From NCBI RefSeq assembly GCF_019175285.1, contig NC_056522.1, positions 65,000,964 to 65,064,963 of the forward strand: a DNA stretch of 64,000 nt. Direction: 5' to 3'. Positions 24,701 to 37,800 of the stretch are shown piece by piece. Both the position numbers and the translations under genes were made by a program. Origin of the DNA: Sceloporus undulatus. Taxonomy: Eukaryota; Chordata; Lepidosauria; Squamata; Phrynosomatidae. The notes beneath the pieces were generated by a model. The model saw only the letters and a list, made by a program, of their open reading frames with translations, was not told where the DNA came from and did not search any database. Each line of letters begins with the position of its first letter. The first letter of the stretch is position 1.

Positions 24701-27700
24701 CCAGTTCTTTGAAGCCCCCATATTTAATCTGTATCAGTCTTTTAATTGTGAGCCACTTTGAGCCCCTGTTGTTCCCAATGGCAGCATGGCCACCATATTT
24801 TACCCTCAACTTAAACATGGGTCATACCAAAATCCCTAATTTTGGCCCCACTGCCTACCCTCAATTTATACATGAGGTCGATTTATAGTCAAGTCAAGTA
24901 TATACAGTATTGTAGATAAATTTGTGTTGTAGCTATAGCATGAGTGGACCCCTAGTGGCTCTCAAGATGTTATTGAACCATAGTTTCCATCAGCCCTAGC
25001 CATCATAACCAATGCTGAGTGCTGGCAGAAGATACAATCCTGAAATATCTGGAGCGTTGGTATATACACATACCTTATCTGCAGTGTGCCATTGATCAGC
25101 TGACCTGTGCTGAGGGAGTTAAGGCTTCATTTCTGAAAGGATCCAGGTTGCTCAAGCAAGCAAATTCAACAAAATGATAGGCAGAAAAGTTGTTCCCAAA
25201 GAAATGAAGGCTAATGTACAAGGCTGCTTTAAAAAAACTGGGTCAGCCTGTACACATAGAATCAGTGATGTGTGAAATTACTTTCCCATAGAATTTTCCT
25301 TTTCTGTAAAGTTGATTTTTACACTTAAAACTCCCCCAAACTAATGGTATGCTCTCTTGACATTGCCAAATGGAAATGAAAAAGTGAACAAACCAATTAG
25401 CTTAATCCAACATAAAATCTACTACTGCTTTTTTAAAAAAATCTTTCTGGCTGCAGTATAGCTGAAAAATCCTTTCAGTTTTGACCTTAGCCACTCTCCA
25501 AGCCTATCTCTGGAATGTAGGTAACAGAAACCTCTTTGTAGAGATGAAAGCAGTGATTTTCAAGATCCTAGCATTACATAGATATGTACTTTCTCTTCTA
25601 TCCCTCCATTACATGGCTGTTTCCTATTGAGTTACTAGTCAGCTGATCAGCAAGCCTCACATAGGTTTTAGCATGCCAGGGTGAAAGCTATTTTTAATGG
25701 AACTGATGTTCTATTGGAAGAAAATGCTAAGGTGGGTTTGGTGTTGAACATTACAAAACAAAAATGATCACCACAGAGGAGCTACAGGAATTTAATGTAG
25801 ACAAGGAGAAAATTGAAATAATTAAAGATTTCCCATACCTTGGATCCATCATTGATCAGAATGGGGACTGCAGTCAAGTAATCAGAAGAAGACTAGGAAT
25901 AGGAAGGGCATCTATGAAAGAACTAGACACGATCTTAAAGTGCAAAGATAGCAAGGTGAATATGAAAGTTAGGATTGTCCAGGTTATTATATTTCCCATC
26001 ACCATGTATGGATGTGAGTGCTGGAAAGTGAAGAAAGGTGATAGAAAATCCACTCGATTGAGATGTGACGCTAGAGAAAAGTGCTAAGTATATCATGGAC
26101 AGCTAAAAAAACCCAAACAAATGGGTTCTAGAACAGATCAAGCCAGCTCTATCTCGTTAAGTCAAGATGACTAAATTGAGTCAGTAAAACTATAAAGCAA
26201 GGAAAGACAGAGGACAATAGAAAGAGAGGAAGACCACATACCAGATGAATAGACTCAATTGAGGAGGCCATGGCCATGAGCGTTCATGACGTGAGCAGGG
26301 CATTTGAAGACCGGGGGTTGGGGGTGTTGGAGATGCCTCATTTGCAAATTCCCCAACTCGAAGACCAACTCAAAGGCAGTTAACAACAATAACATATATC
26401 TATTTACAATGTGGTTGGGTTGGAAAAATCTAAATTTTTGCCTTCAAATTTTACTTGTAACTACTTTAAGACACATTGTGATGAACTGTACAGCCTTGTT
26501 GGAATAATTCCGATGAGTAATGCTTGAAAAAAAAATCATATATGTTCTTCACATAGAACTAAATCCAGTTGTTAATCCCATCTAGAGTATGCCTTTGGAA
26601 TCAGTGAGACTTGGCAAGTCAATTCCATTGATTCATTGGTTTCATTTAGTTGGGACTAACAATGGATCTGTGCTGTAACATTTGAAGTATAAACAACTGT
26701 ATTTTAATACAAATATGACATGTGTTCTTTCCAGCAGAAAAAAAAATCAGTCATTGTGCAGTTCATGACTTATTTCCTTCCTTTACTAGCTTTTGTTCAT
26801 GACCTCCATATGAAATTCATGGGCATGACCTACATATGAAATTTAAGGGCTGAATACTTACCACTGTGTCAGTAGCATGCTTGATTGTGCCAAGGTCTAA
26901 GGCATTTGAGCTTCAGAGACTTATAAAGTAATTGTATCTTTTTTTGTGCAGCTAGATGCTAGTTACATATAAATATTTTATTTGTCAATACTTTTGAACA
27001 TGCAAACAACCTGTTTTTCAAATAAATCTCATTCTCCCAATATGGTTTTTGCAAGGATAAAATCAGAATAACTCAGCCATCTTCTGCATGATCTTGACAC
27101 CTGCAATTTGATATCAGTTGCAGACCTCGTATGGGTGTAACTCCAAGCCTTCTTTCCCCAACATGGTGACCCCCAAATGTTTTGGATTGCTACTCCTGTG
27201 ACACCTAACTGTTGGTCATGCTAGTTGGGGCTGATGAGAATTGTAGTCCAGAAGGGCAACTGACTGAGGAATGCTGCTCTCAATCATAGTTTAACACAAT
27301 GAGAATGAACTGCAGTAAACTTTTGCCATAATATATACTGGAGGTGGGGAACATATGGCCTGCATGCTCCATCCTCCCACTTACACAGTTTCCACAGAGA
27401 TTCTGTTACCCTGATTGAATTTGCCGTGGCAGCAAAATCAAGTTGCACACCTTGGCCTGTTACAGACAGCCAAAATAAAGCTGCTTCGAGTCACAGTGGA
27501 GGTATGGTGTTTCAATGATGCATGCATCCTAAGAGTCCAGAAGTCACATCAAAGCCACGCTCCAGTCGGCTGGAGCGTGGCTTTGGTGCGACTTCTGGAC
27601 TCTTAGGACGCATGCATCATTGAAACACCATACCTCCACTGTGACTCGAAGCAGCTTTATTTTGGCTGTCTATAACAGGCCCTTGTTTTTCAGGTGATTC

Positions 27701-28366
27701 ATACTTCCTGGAGATTTTGGAGAGCACAATCCACTACTTTGCATTGGCTTGCAAAAGGCTCTAGTTTTGTGTTGCAGCTGTGGATTCAACAGTAGCAAAG
27801 GTGAGATGGTGCTCCTGGGATCCAGTACCCCCAGCCCCCCCCCCCATAAACCCAGGGAAATTTCTCATCTGCATTTAGATTAGGCCCCAGTTGGCCTGGG
27901 TTCAGTCATCACAACAAGTTGCAATTAATCTAAAAAAGAAGAACTTTTCAAACTTTTTCATGTCAATGCCAGAAAAGGAGCAGGAAGCGTGTGAGCCCCA
28001 AACTTGCTGTGGCACTTTCCTGAAACTTAAGCCAGTAACTAGAAAAAGTATGCCTCTCCAGATTTTAATGTGCAACTTCAATCATCCCTCATCATTATAT
28101 GTGATGTCTAAGGGTGCTGGAAGGTGTAGTTGAACAGTATTTGAAGTGTCACATTTCCCTTTGCTCTGCTAAACTATAATTTACCATTCTCTCACACAGT
28201 AGCTTTGAGAGAACAAATGCTGGACCTGATCCCCTTCCCCATCACCTTTCCCTTCTCCTTTTGTGTCATGTCTTTTTAGATTGTAAGCCTGAGGGCAAGG
28301 AACCATCTAATTAAAAAGATTGTATGTACAGTGTTGTGTAACTTTACAGCACTATATAAATAAAGC

Positions 28367-28407
<41 letters not shown>

Positions 28408-28833
28408 GACAAGGGAAATGTGTTTTGTGTTCATTGGAGGAAAGAGAAGGATAAATGTGACCTTGGATGCTAGACACTTGGACATAACCGCTCAAAAGAA
28501 CTGGATTTGGAACTGCTGCAAGAAAGGCGTATGGAATTATTTCTTCTTGGTGTTTCTTTAAGAAGCCAATGGAGAGGTTCCTCCACCAGCCAAATCCAAA
28601 GGATTTTCTGGAATATATTCATTTTCAGAATGGGAGTTCAGTGTAGCAAAAAATATCTGAGCATAGGAATACAATTTTCTTTTGTTTTCACCAGAAATAA
28701 CAACAACAACAACAATAGATCGGCTGTCCATCATCCATGATTTATAGAAGTGTCTAGATTATCAATAGGAAAAGTTGCAATTTCTTTTTTAAAAATGTTG
28801 GTCTTTTGGAAGGATGAGAATGAGTAACCACTC

Positions 28834-28879
<46 letters not shown>

Positions 28880-31800
28880 GTTTATTTATATCCCGCCCCT
28901 TGAGGTCAATCGGGGCGGCTAACAACAATAAAATGCAATACATTGTAGATCAAAATTCCCTCCCCCCCTTAAAAATTATTAAATCAATTATAATTAAAAC
29001 CAACTAATTAAACAATATTAACACATACACATTATTACAAGACAAACAAAACAAATAAAACAGTAAACTACGGTAGCATTTCCAAGGAGGACCTTGGGGA
29101 CTCTCATAAGAACAGGGTTCCTGAGGCCAGGGTTATCTATTCTGGAAAGGCCTGCCGGACGAGATCCGTCTTGACAGCCTTTTTAAAGCTGTCTAAAGAT
29201 GTCAATTGACGGATCTCGTCCGGCAGGTCGTTCCACAATATGGGGATGACAACAGAAAAAGCCCTCTGGGAGGTAGCCGAAAGCCTAGCTCTTTGAGGCT
29301 GCACCAAATTCCTCCCAGAGGAATGGAGTGTGTGGGGAGGATTATATGGGAGGAGGCGGTCCCTGAGATAGTTTGGACCCAAGCCATTTAGAGCTTTAAA
29401 GGTGATAACCAACACCTTTTACTGGACCTGGAAACTAATAAGCAGCCAGTGGAGGGACTTCAATACCTGAGTAATATGGTCCCTCCTCGATGTTCCTGAC
29501 ACTACTCCAGTGCCATAAACAGAGGAAGCATCCTGGGTAGGCACTGAAGGCAGGGGAACATTGACATTGGGGCAAGAGCAACTTAGAGAAATAGCATTCC
29601 AATGCTTACACCAAAGAGGCAAAGAAGATTGCTGGGTTGTTTCATACTAGGGAAAGTGGGCCATAATTGGGGAATGGCATTTCGGTATAGGAGCAACAGG
29701 TATTTAAAACAGAGTGACACAGGGGAGAAGAAAAATGGAGAATTATTTTAAAAGATATATTTTTTTAAATAGACCTAGTGCTAGTGACACAAATTTTCTG
29801 TGTCTTCCTTGTATAACCTGTACCTATTCTGTTTCCATGGGTGGAGAGGGGGGAGCCATGCCAGTTAATGTACAGCTAGCTCATAAAATCCTTTTTGTCC
29901 CACCATGAATAAGGGCTTTTGAACAATTTGAGCTATCTGCTGGAAATAGATCTGTGATAGTGATTTCTACTACCACGTCACTGCAGTATAAATAGCTAGT
30001 AGATTCTTCTTTTTGGGAACAAGACTATTGAGGGTGACTAACAGATTGTAAAGATCTCAGTTTGCAGAAAGAAAGTTACAATGGACAAGGTGCCCGTTCT
30101 GCTTGTTCATTCTGTGCAGGGTGGTGCAGTCAGGCTGCATAAAACAACCATACCGAAACTGATTTCGATGACTTTTACATGAGTATGCAGCAGAGGCACA
30201 ATTCATAAAACTAAAAGGAGAGATTAGTAGGAGGGGAAAAGGCTGGTTAAGTTCAGAAGCTGAAGGTAATGGCTCAGCTCCTTTTGACGTACGTAATTTA
30301 ATTGAGCATAGCTTTCATCAAAGCTTACAGAACAGTGCTTGCTAAAGACTGGGCTATCTTTAGCTCATGCATCCGTAAGCCTTGGGAAGCTTTGGAGCAT
30401 TAAGAGGTAGATACTTGTGGCAGGTCTGAGAGGCAAATCCTTGTATCAAACAAACATTCCTCCATTGAGAAGGCAACATGCCCTTCAGAACAAGTTGCCA
30501 CTTTTTTGTTCTGTTGATGCATATCTGTGACTATAAGATAGAACTTCTTGTCTCCTTAATATATCCTGTGGTTAATGAAACCCATTTGTAAGAGTCAGTC
30601 ACAAAGGTGAGCAGAAGATTGTGAAGGTATTTACTGGTAACCTTATCCTGCTTCTAGATACAGCCACATAGCCCCTTGCCCCAGTTTATCCCCATTATGT
30701 CAAATGATAAATTTGCATGCAAAGATCCGAACATAGGCATTTCTTCATGTCTGTACAAACTCTCTTCACACTGTGTTTCATCTGAAGAAAGAATGACTTG
30801 TGACAGATGCTTCTAGGCATGTTGCCATAGGCAGTCCCCTGCATCATCTGTCCCTAAATCCAGCATTGAACCCTGATTAATTTGCACATGCAAATGAACT
30901 GGGAATGATGATTGATGTTGACATTGACATATAAGTGGTTTGCATTATTACGAGGACTTCTTGAAACAGTTCTTGTTGTAAATGACTGTTTAATCAATCA
31001 TGCATTCCCAAACTACTTTAATTGGCCCATGATAAGCTGCCTGTTAGTAATATGTGGACCCCCTTTATCATGCACTATTTCCTAATAGAGCAAATCCTCT
31101 TGAAAGTGGAACTCTGATTATTTTTCATAATTTTCTGATAACAATTTACATTATCATTTATAATTATTATAAGTTTTCATAAATTGCTGATAATCTGTCC
31201 AAGTAAGCTGTCTGTGTTGATTTTGTAACACACAATGTAAAAAAAAAATCAGGATGTTTTAAATCACTTTCTCCCAACTTGGCTCCCTCGAGATTTTTTA
31301 ATACCAGTTCCCATTATCCCCACCCAAAAAGGCTGTATTGGTTAAGATGATGGGAGTTGTAGTCAGAAACATACATATGAAGTAAAAAAGTTAGAAAAAG
31401 ATGTTCAGAATATTAACTGCTATATTTGTAAATGATGGTTCTCCATAACAGCGTGCTAAATTCCAAGAAGACAGAAAGAGTTGTGTTCTAAGGCCTGAAT
31501 GCTTATAGCTTAACACTGGTGTTAATGCCCTTGTATAGGCTGTTTTACTCTCTTGAAGGTTGTCCTATTCAGAGTTGTATGAGCTTTATTTGATATAAAC
31601 TTTTGTGCAAGTAGTTGTACTGTCTAAAACTGTGTTTCCCAAACTTTGGTCCTCCAGGTGTTTTGGACTTCAACTCCCAGAAGCCATAGCCAGTTTGGCA
31701 ACAATCAGGAATTCTGGGAGCAGAAGTCCAAAGCAAAGTTTGGGAAATACTGCTCTAGAAGGTTCTGTATGTCTGTCTGTTAGCAGTGGTTGTGTAGTTG

Positions 31801-34800
31801 GGCAAAATTGTTGCACAGTGGGAGAGTGCATGGCTTTATCAACTGTGTTATGACTTGTTGTGCAACAGTGCAACCCATAATCCAAGTTTGCTATGCTTGC
31901 CTAATTGTATGGAGAAGAATTGGTGAGCAAGAAGTAATGGTTTTGCTCAAGTTGATCATTATCTAGAACTCACCAGAGAGATTTTGAACTTCTGATGAAT
32001 GTTTTCTGAGTTCCCCTTTAAGGTTTTTGAAGTGTGCATGCATGCATGTGTGCAGAAGCCTTCCACAACTCATTGCCACTAAATGTGTTGGACTTTAGTT
32101 CCCCCAGTCAGTACGTGTATCCATCGTGTCATAGCCTTTTGGAAATTGTGCAGAATCTCATGGTTTTCCAGTTTTTGATGACTTGAAGTAATAGTTTTAA
32201 TGTGCGTTTTTCTCCAGACAAGGTCAAGGTATAAATATAAATGATAAGATGTTCATTTCTAACAGGCCATGAATTGAACTGCTGTCTTATCAAAAATAGG
32301 AAACATGAATTATTTTCCTATTCAGTTTGTCACATCTTTGTTTTTACCATGGTGAACTAAGTAAATCAAGTACAATTACAAGCCTGACTACAAAAGAAAT
32401 GCAACAGAGAGTAGAGTGGGCCTGCTGAGGTTTGGTTCCAGGACCCCCTGTGAATATCACAATCTGTGGATGCTCAAATCCCATTGGACACAATGGCACA
32501 GTGTCCATTATATGAAATGGCAAAAACAAGGTTTGCTTTTGAGGGTTATATTATTTTTGAATATTTTCAAGCAGTGGATGGTTGAATCTGTGGATACAGA
32601 GTGCCGACAGTATAAAATACCTGATTAATATGCTATATTTTTTTTCTTCTTGCAGGAATTGTTTCTATCATGACCCTCACTGTCTTGTCCTATGAACGTT
32701 ACATCCGAGTTGTACATGCAAGAGTGATTGATTTCTCATGGTCTTGGCGGGCTATCACATACATCTGGCTCTATTCCTTAGCCTGGACAGGAGCACCTCT
32801 CCTTGGCTGGAACCGTTACACACTAGAAAAACATGGATTAGGTTGTTCAGTGGACTGGAGGTCGAAAGAACCCAGTGATGCCTCTTTTGTCCTTTTTTTC
32901 TTTCTTGGTTGTCTAGTGGCTCCAGTTGGAATCATGGCTTACTGCTATGGACACATTCTTTATGCGATACGAATGGTGAGTTGACTAAAGCAATTGTTTC
33001 TTACTAGATTTCAAATGAATAAATAAAACATGTACTGCTGAAGTGGGATCAAAAGTGAATACATGCTCCTGTGGTTAAAATGTATAGTTTTATTTCTGAC
33101 CACATTCTCCCTGATATATTCTAGTGTCTACTGCAAGAACAGAATGTAGTAGTTGCATTTGGTATGCTTGATGTGAAAATATTTTCTCTGCTACACACAG
33201 ATATTGTGACTTTGGATTTTTGTTCTTTTTCTTTTACTGCTGCAATATTCAACATTATTCTCCTAAAGGGAAACAAATAAATCTTTGAGCTGTGAATAGT
33301 ACTGAGAATTGAAGTGGGGTGGCAGAAGAGAATGATCTTAAATAACTTAATAAGAAGTTCCAGAACATGTTGTTAAGTAACTGAATTTCAGCCTTATAAA
33401 GGGAAGAATAAATAATCATTCCAAAAAAAGCCCTGAGGATCATCACAAGGATCCAGATCAGTAAAAATACTTTTAAAGTAAAGAAGATGACATGAAATAC
33501 ATTTACAAAAAAGTTAATTGCACTGTAGTATTTAATCTTGAGTACATATGCTTGGGATTGTGCAGTTAAATAAGGCAATGTGGTCACTGAATAAAAAGAA
33601 AAGGAATCAGTTAATAGTTTTATATTTTCTGCAATACAATTAGCCCTCTGTACCAACGGATTCAATTATCTATGGCTGGAAATAATAATAATTTTTAAAA
33701 AATCCAAAAGGCATACCTTGATTTTGCCAATTTATATCAGGGATACCATTTTACTATGCCACTGTAATTAATGGGATTTGAGTATCCGCAGATTTTGGTA
33801 TCCATGAGGACATCCCGAAACCAAACCCCAGCGGATATCAAGGGCCCACTGTATTTTGATCAGCCCAGTATATGAATATGGTTGCATCTGTACTGCAGAA
33901 TTAATGCAGTTTGACACTGCTTTAACTGCCAGGGCTCAATGCTATGGTGTTATGGGATTTGTAGTTTTATGAGATACTTCTCTGTCAGAGAGCTCTGGTT
34001 CCACAGCAAACTACAAATTCCAGGATTACATAGGATGGGCCCATGACAGTTAAAATGGTGCCAAACTGCATTAATTCTGCAGTGTGACAGCAGCTTATGA
34101 TACATAAAGCACTTTTTCTCAGCATTCTTAAAATAGTTCAAAAGGTTGCTATGGGGGTAACAATAATATCACATCTTAATTTAAATAATATAGGGAATTG
34201 TGTTACTCCTTGGAAGTGTAAGGAAGATGACATGCGCTCTCGATCCTTGCCCATCGTGGTTGACCGCCCAGGGAGGGGATGCTATGACTACGCTATTACG
34301 ATCAATAATTAATGCATCCTTTAGGGAGGGCAAATTTCCATCACAGCTAAAATTAGCAGTGGTAAAACCACTTTTAAAAAAGCCCTCCCTAGATCCCCTG
34401 GAGAGAAACAACAACAAACCGGTCTCCCTATTACCTTTTTTGGGCAAGGTGATCGAGAGAGCAGTAGCCTTCCAACTCCAGGCTGTCTTGGACGAAACCG
34501 ATTATCTGGACCCATTTCAAACTGGCTTTAGGGCGGGATATGGAGTGGAGACAGCCATGGTTGCCTTAATCGATGACCTCTGTCTGGGCACAGACAGGGG
34601 AAGTGTGGCCCTGTTAGTGCTCTTGGACATCTCAGCGGCTTTCGATACCATCGACCATGGTATCCTTTTGGAACGCTTGAGGGAGATGGGTATTGGGGGC
34701 ACTGTGCTCCAGTGGCTCTGATCCTACCTCTCGGGCAGGTTCCAGATGGTGAGACTGGGGTACAGTTGCTCTTCTAGAAAAGAGCTGACATCTGGTGTCC

Positions 34801-37800
34801 CTCAAGGCGCCATTCTGTCCCCCAAGCTATTTAACATTTACATGAAACTGCTGGGAGAGATCATCCGGAGACATGGGGCGCGGGGTTATCAGTACGCTGA
34901 TGACACCCAAATATGCTTCTCTATGCCCCCGACTGCTACAGTGACTAAGGATGACTTCTCCCCTCTGAATCCCTGCCTTGAGTCAGTAATGGGCTGGATG
35001 AGGAAAAACAAACTCAAGCTGAATCCAGAGAAAACGGAGGTACTTGCCATAGGTTACTTAGGTCTGGGGAGGGAAATTTGTCCACCACTCCTTGATGGGA
35101 TCACACTTCCCTTGAAGGATGAAATTTGCAGTTTGGGAGTACTTCTGGATCCGTCCTTACATTTGTCATCTCAAGTGGATGCGACGGCCAGAAGTGCTTG
35201 GTACCAACTTTGGTTGATACGCCAACTGCGACCCTACCTTGACCGAAAGGACCTTGAAGCTGTAGTACACGCTCTGGTAATCTCTCGTCTCGATTTCTGC
35301 AATGCACTCTACATGGGCCTACCCTTGTATCAAGTACGGAAGCTTCAATTAGTGCAAAACGCGGCAGCCAGGCTGGTCACTAACTCTTCAAGATTTGACC
35401 ATATAACACCTATCTTGAAAGATCTACACTGGCTCCCAATTAGATTCTGGGCACAGTACAAGGTGTTGGTCATTACCTTTAAAGCCCTACATGGCTTGGG
35501 TCTGGGTTACTTATGGGAACGCATCTCCCTATATAATCCGCTCCACACTCTTAGAGCAAGTGGGAAGAATTTGTTGGAAATACCATCATCCAAACATGTT
35601 TCTACTTCCCTGAAGGCATTTAGTATAGCTGCCCCCAAACTTTGGAATGGACTCTCAGAAGAGATCCGCCTTATTACATCTCTAGAAATCTTTAAGAAGG
35701 CAGTAAAGACAGAACTCTTTTGCTGTGCTTATCCTCCTGACCTCCTATGAAGATCATTAGTATGGAACGAGTCCAGGTGACCCCTTGATTGATGAGTGCT
35801 ATTGTTTTAGATTTGATGTTTTTTAGGTTTTATGTTTTTATTTTATTGTGGTTTTAATGTTGTTGTAATTTTAACTTTGTGATTTTAACCTTGTTGTGAT
35901 CCCGCTTCGATCCATGGGGAGAGGCGGGAAGATAGAAATAAAAATTATTATTATATTATTATTATTATATTATTTCATATTTACATTTGCGATTGTAAAC
36001 AAAATAAAGTGTATGATAATGGAAACTGCAGAACCTCTCTGAGGACATAGTGCAGACTTATGTCTGCAGTGACTATTTTTGCAACCATTATTTTTCTGTG
36101 ATGTATCAGTGGTTCTGGAACTGTAAAGACTTAACGTTTATTATAGCATGAATTTTCATTGACTAGAGTTCACTTTCAGTTGTATGTGACATTTTGTGTA
36201 TAATAAATCCGTTAAGCCTTGCTGCTGTGATCTCTGAATATATCACCTTGCTAAATATAGATCTGTTCATACTCACCAAATATTTTCAAGAAAACATCAG
36301 ATCACTGCAAAATGGCATCGGGTAGGTGAGATGTGTCCATTTTTTCCAGCCATTATTAAATGGTTACTTTCCCCCTGAAACATTAACCCTGTTCAAATGT
36401 TAGAAATCTTTGTGAAGTAAACACACAAGGGAGCATGCTTCTCCCAACTCTTTCTGTCACCATTTCCTTTATCCTGCATATGTGGAGGGCAACTATGTGA
36501 AAGGAAGAACCTCTTCTATCTGTAAAGACTTTCCACACAACTTTAGAATCATAGAGCTGGAAGAGACCGCAAGGGCCATCCATTCCAACTCCCTGCCGTA
36601 CAGGAAGATGCTCCCAACAGATGGACATCCAACCTCTGTTTAAAAGCCTCCAAAGAAGGAGACTCCACCAAACTGCAGGGCAGTATGTTCCACTGTCAGA
36701 CAGCTCTTACTGTCAGGAAGTTCTTCCTAATGTTTAGCTGGACTCTTTTTTCCGGTAGTTCCTTGTGGACAGCCATTACAAATATAGCAAGTCCTCTCCA
36801 ATATAGCATCAATGTATGTGTGTGGGCGGGGGAGGGATTAGCATGCTTTCCTTCCTCATGTATGTTGCTGAGATGAGTCTCACTTTTCCTTACCATGGGC
36901 TATATTGTCTAGAGATCGGGAGAGCTGCAATCCAGTGATATCCAAAGGGCCATATGATTCTCACCCCTGGAATTAAGTAAACACACGAGGAGTGAGAGTG
37001 GGCTAACTATAGGTGGAAACAATACTTGAGGGCAGAGGGCTAGCACCATGTTACTCCTTGGTGTTTTATTCCAGGTTTGGAGTTTACTTTAGTTAGATAG
37101 TTCATGCTTTCATTGTTGTGTGCCTTCAAATAATTTCTGACTTATGGTGACCCTAAGCCCTTTTCTAAAGGGTGGAACATCAAACATATATAATATAAAA
37201 ACAGACAATAAATCACAAGACTATAAAATGCCAAAATACTAAATCACAGGGTTTTCTTGGCAGAGGAGGTTTGCTGTTCCTTTCCTCAGAGGCTGAGAAA
37301 GTGTGACTTAAGGTCATGGCTAAGCAGGGAGTTGAACCTAGTCCAACCCTCAAAACACTGCCTTAGCTGCAGTACAACATTCAGGTGAAGGGCTTCATTT
37401 AAGCATTCAGATGAAGGGCTATCTAATAGAAACCAGAAGTCATAAAGCAAACATGCCTAGCTGTTCGTATTTTTTTTAACACAGAAAATTGAAGTGCTGG
37501 TATCATTTGTTTTCGGTGGTTTCTTTTTCTGCCCACGCTCCTTTGTCTAGCCACAACTGTACAGGAGCCACATCTCCATAGTCCATAGTGGCAAAACATC
37601 TTTTCATGTCCTTCCTTCCTAGCACAGTGCATTGGGATATGAAGGGAGATTGTCACAGGGCCTGAAGGAGCCTCCCTCCCTCAGCTACCTTGTTATGCTG
37701 ACCTGTCATTGGATCAGGTGTCTGAAATGCTTCTGTATCCCATCTTAAATTCAGGGCCCAGTCCACAATTTAGTTAAAGCTTAATTAAATTCCTGGGTGA

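Noticed and set aside
27454-27681. microRNA precursor
   Set aside because: The hairpin is far too long and too perfect for a microRNA gene and is a repeated element; small-RNA data would be needed to say more.
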